Positions 1 to 8,785 of a DNA stretch of 8,785 nucleotides are shown in pieces; positions within the stretch are counted from its first letter, which is position 1, and each line of letters starts with the position of its first letter. A program made the position numbers and the translations under genes. The DNA comes from an uncultured Lysobacteraceae bacterium (GTDB lineage Bacteria; Pseudomonadota; Gammaproteobacteria; Xanthomonadales; Rhodanobacteraceae), in contig CAMLSI010000213.1 of NCBI GenBank assembly GCA_946482585.1, positions 1 through 8,785 on the forward strand. The letters are read 5' to 3'. Under the pieces are notes generated by a model. The model searched no databases. It was given only the letters and a program-made list of their open reading frames with translations, and had not been told where the DNA came from.

Positions 1-657
1 GTAGTCCATGTAACCGTAGCTGTCGGCGCCGGACCACGACGCCTGCAGCCGGTCGACAATGCCGATCACCGTGCTCGGCGATGGATTGTTGTTGCCGATG
101 TAGATCGGCTTCTGCAGTGCGCTGCCGTCCGGATACAGCTTCTCGGCGAGCGCATTCGTGATGATCACCTGCGGCGGCCAGACGATGTTGTTCTCGTCGC
201 CGGTCTGGATTTCGTCCGCGCGGAAATTGCGTCCGGCGATCAGCCGAACGCCCATGACGGCGAGCGCGTGGTCGTCGACGAAATACAGCTCGCTGCGGGC
301 CGCGCGTTCGCGCGCGTTGGGATCGAGACGGATGCCTTCTGGCCAGCTGTCTTCGGCCAGCGGGAACGCGTTGATGGCTGCCGCGTCCTCCACGCCGGGC
401 AATTGGCGCAAGGTCATGAGATCGGCGTCGATCAGCGGCGGCAGGTCCTTGAGATCGACGCCGACGCGGCTGTTCTGCACGGTAAGCAGATCGCTTTCGA
501 TCATGCCCGTGGGGCGGTCGGCGCGGTCGATGCGGTTCAGGATGATGCACAGCGCGTTGGAGACGACCGCCAGGGTGAGGGCGATCTGCAGAGCGATCAG
601 GATGGCGCCGGCCTTGTGCTTCTTCAGCGCGGCGAGAATCGGGGCGATGTGGCGCAT
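1..657 (-). CDS. Second ABC transporter permease, MacB/FtsX type (3' partial, cut by window edge)
   Basis: The first 219 residues of a second MacB-like permease; the frame is open to the left edge. It has a short basic start (LAALKKHKAG), one membrane helix at about 17-40, and then a periplasmic core-like domain. That domain includes the family-type stretch VMGVRLIAGRNF (134-145), followed by VIITNALAEKLYP (164-176) and STVIGIVD (195-202). These match the usual order in MacB periplasmic domains, where the new subunit's GR.F segment precedes the 'V.N..A...' and 'VIGVV' strands. The three C-terminal helices must lie beyond the edge. The start is the ATG at 657, 10 bp after the stop of the upstream permease. 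No good Shine-Dalgarno is seen (only GAG about 10 nt upstream), which suggests translational coupling. Two dissimilar permeases in tandem probably form a heterodimer. The ATPase is not visible. Confidence 0.9.
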   Translation of the reverse strand, partial: MRHIAPILAALKKHKAGAILIALQIALTLAVVSNALCIILNRIDRADRPTGMIESDLLTVQNSRVGVDLKDLPPLIDADLMTLRQLPGVEDAAAINAFPLAEDSWPEGIRLDPNARERAARSELYFVDDHALAVMGVRLIAGRNFRADEIQTGDENNIVWPPQVIITNALAEKLYPDGSALQKPIYIGNNNPSPSTVIGIVDRLQASWSGADSYGYMDY

Positions 658-667
658 GGGCGTCGTC

Positions 668-1981
668 TCAGTTCGATTTCAGTTGCCAGGCTGGCCCCAC
701 TTGCGCTGCGCGCCAGATGGGATACAGCGCCGCCGCGACCGTGGCGACCACGGCCACCGTCACGGTCAGCAGCACCAGCGATGCGTCGAGCCGGGCCAGG
801 CGCGCGATTTCGGGTTCGAACACCAGATCGGTGCAGAGCACGCCCAGCCCGGTGAGCAGCAGGCCGAGCACGCCGCCGACGAGACCGATCGTGCCGGCCT
901 CCACCAGGAACTGTTGGTAGATCGCCATGCGCCGTGCGCCGAGTGCGCGGCGGATGCCGATCTCCGGCGCGCGGCGCATGAATTTGGCCAGCAGCAGGCC
1001 GATCGTGTTGACCAGACAGATCAGCAGGAAGCCGATGCCGAGCAGGGCCGAGATCCGCGATTCCTGCGGCACGATCTTCAGATAGTCGAGCCATTCGACG
1101 ACGTCGCGGAGCCGGACGTTCGGCGCCCAGTCGAAGCGGCCGCTGCGCTGCTGCTGCGCTGAATAGTTCAGCAGGTAGTCGCGATAGTCCCGCACGCTCG
1201 CCGCATCGGGCAGTTCGGCCCAGAAGAGGATCCAGGTGCATTCGGACTGCAGCAACGCCTCCCATCCGGCGTCCGGGGTCTTGTAGCAGCTGGTGTTGCC
1301 GTTGGATTGCAGCTGCAGATCGATGGCGAGGGTGAAGGGAATGAACAGCTGCACGGGTTCGTCGAACCCCTTGGTGTTCACCGCATCGAAAAAGACCGGT
1401 TGCGGATTCCATCGATCCATCACGCCGCTGATGCGATACCGCTGTCTGCCGACCTCGATCTGCTGGCCGACGCTGTTGGCGCCCTTGAACAGCTTGTCGT
1501 TGAGCGAGCGCGAGATCACCGCGACCGGGGCGCGCGCTTCGTCCTCCGCGGCGGACCAGCCGCTGCCGAACAGGAAGGGGATGTCGAACATCCGGAACGT
1601 GTCCGCGTAACTCGCATAGGTGTTCGTGTGGAACGGCAGCAACGCCGGATCGGACGGCAACACCGTCGCTTCGACGGTGTAGAGCGCCGTCTGCCGCGCG
1701 GCGCGCTTGTCCTTCATCAGCGCGATGGTGTCGATGTAGCTCATCGTGCGCGGCGGTTCGCCGTCGTTCTCGGCCGACAGGTTGGGCCCGCCGTTGTCGA
1801 TCTGCGGAACGAACAGCTGCGACGACTTCTCCGGAATCGGATTGTTCGCGGTTGCGCGCAGCACCGCATAGGTCGTCATCGAGGCGGCGACGCCGACAGC
1901 GATGGAAACGACCATGAGCCCCGTCAGAACGGGGTTGCGCTTCAGGCTGCGTAATCCAAGTTGGAAATAATAGACGAGCAT
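668..1981 (-). CDS. ABC transporter permease, MacB/FtsX type
   Basis: Membrane subunit of a MacB-like ABC transporter, 437 residues, close to the usual size for the family. Order of elements: short cytoplasmic start, helix 1 at about 18-41, a large periplasmic core-like domain at about 45-305, then three C-terminal helices at about 311-333, 359-383 and 401-422. This 1+3 layout is the MacB/FtsX hallmark. PEIGIRRALGARRMAIYQQFLVEA (339-362) is the cytoplasmic coupling segment that contacts the ATPase; EIGIRRALGA is a family signature. Cys232 and Cys248 lie in the periplasmic domain and could form a disulfide. There is no ATP-binding domain, so a separate ATPase is needed. The start is the ATG with AGGA upstream. 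It follows the NRPS-PKS by 72 bp and precedes a second permease by 10 bp, which suggests export of the assembly-line product or self-resistance; that role is inferred from context only. Confidence 0.92.
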   Translation of the reverse strand: MLVYYFQLGLRSLKRNPVLTGLMVVSIAVGVAASMTTYAVLRATANNPIPEKSSQLFVPQIDNGGPNLSAENDGEPPRTMSYIDTIALMKDKRAARQTALYTVEATVLPSDPALLPFHTNTYASYADTFRMFDIPFLFGSGWSAAEDEARAPVAVISRSLNDKLFKGANSVGQQIEVGRQRYRISGVMDRWNPQPVFFDAVNTKGFDEPVQLFIPFTLAIDLQLQSNGNTSCYKTPDAGWEALLQSECTWILFWAELPDAASVRDYRDYLLNYSAQQQRSGRFDWAPNVRLRDVVEWLDYLKIVPQESRISALLGIGFLLICLVNTIGLLLAKFMRRAPEIGIRRALGARRMAIYQQFLVEAGTIGLVGGVLGLLLTGLGVLCTDLVFEPEIARLARLDASLVLLTVTVAVVATVAAALYPIWRAAQVGPAWQLKSN

Positions 1982-1982
1982 C

Positions 1983-2010
1983 TCGGTTCCTGAATTGATT
2001 GCCGAACCGA
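1983..2010 (-). repeat. 7-bp inverted repeat (possible hairpin) over the permease start region
   Basis: TCGGTTC at 1983-1989 and GAACCGA at 2004-2010 are perfect reverse complements with a 14-nt spacer. In the minus-strand transcript the 3' arm starts within AGGA and ends one base before the AUG, so a folded stem would cover part of the ribosome binding site. The repeat is seen directly; a regulatory role is inference. A 7-bp repeat at this spacing could also occur by chance. Confidence 0.4.
1988..1991 (-). promoter_or_regulatory. Ribosome binding site of first permease
   Basis: On the minus strand AGGA lies 6 nt before the ATG at 1981, a normal Shine-Dalgarno spacing. This supports the ATG at 1981 as the true start, and the protein begins with the expected short cytoplasmic N-terminus ahead of a membrane helix. 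Part of this site falls in the 3' arm of the inverted repeat at 1983-2010. Confidence 0.6.
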
Positions 2011-2053
2011 AGCCGCGGGCGACTGCACCGGGCTCGGCGTGTTCCTTCCCTCG

Positions 2054-8785
<6,732 letters not shown>

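Larger units (their letters stand above)
1982..2053 (-). other. Intergenic gap between NRPS-PKS and first permease
   Basis: This 72-bp spacer separates the NRPS-PKS stop codon from the permease start. I see no GC-rich stem followed by a T run on the minus strand, so no intrinsic terminator. No convincing -35/-10 pair is visible either. It holds the permease ribosome binding site and a small inverted repeat, listed separately. The short gap and shared strand suggest that the three genes are cotranscribed. Confidence 0.6.

Noticed and set aside
158..1162. 334-residue plus-strand open frame across the two permease genes
   Set aside because: It is antisense to both permeases, crosses their boundary and has a low-complexity translation. 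The minus-strand frames have clear membrane helices and family motifs.
1982..2053. Intrinsic terminator between the NRPS-PKS and the permease
   Set aside because: The inverted repeat here is short and is followed by the start codon, not a T run. The geometry fits a cover over the ribosome binding site better than a terminator.

Overview
The window is GC-rich (roughly two thirds G+C by eye) and tightly packed. It reads as part of a secondary-metabolite gene cluster from a Gram-negative proteobacterium. Every real gene lies on the minus strand, so transcription runs from the right edge to the left edge. The two membrane proteins resemble the MacB/FtsX-type permease pairs I associate with Xanthomonadales (Lysobacter, Xanthomonas, Luteibacter, Dyella and relatives). 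That placement rests on remembered family resemblance and is only moderately certain.

Layout in the direction of transcription. (1) 8785 to 2054: the 3' part of a giant hybrid NRPS-PKS gene, 2243 visible residues. Its reading frame is open through the right edge, so the N-terminus lies outside the window. The domain order is A (incomplete at its N-terminus) - PCP - KS - AT - KR - ACP - TE. (2) A 72-bp gap (2053 to 1982) carrying a ribosome binding site partly inside a small inverted repeat. (3) 1981 to 668: a complete 437-residue ABC transporter permease. (4) A 10-bp gap, then 657 to 1: the first 219 residues of a second, related permease, cut by the left edge.

How the parts fit together. 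The adenylation domain has a binding-pocket code that I read as DATKVGEVGK, close to the known asparagine code. The amino acid, presumably already joined to an upstream chain, is passed from the PCP to the KS and extended with one malonyl unit (AT with HAFH motif). It is probably reduced by the KR to a gamma-amino-beta-hydroxy acyl unit and then released by the C-terminal thioesterase. The TE marks this protein as the end of the assembly line. The two permeases follow at once on the same strand and probably form the membrane part of an exporter for the product or for self-protection. Their ATPase is not in the window.

The compound cannot be identified from this fragment. The most notable points are the Asn-then-malonate terminal module, an altered cofactor-binding motif in the KR, and the hairpin overlapping the permease ribosome binding site. 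There are no RNA genes, mobile elements, CRISPR arrays or convincing terminators. The operon promoter must lie beyond the right edge.
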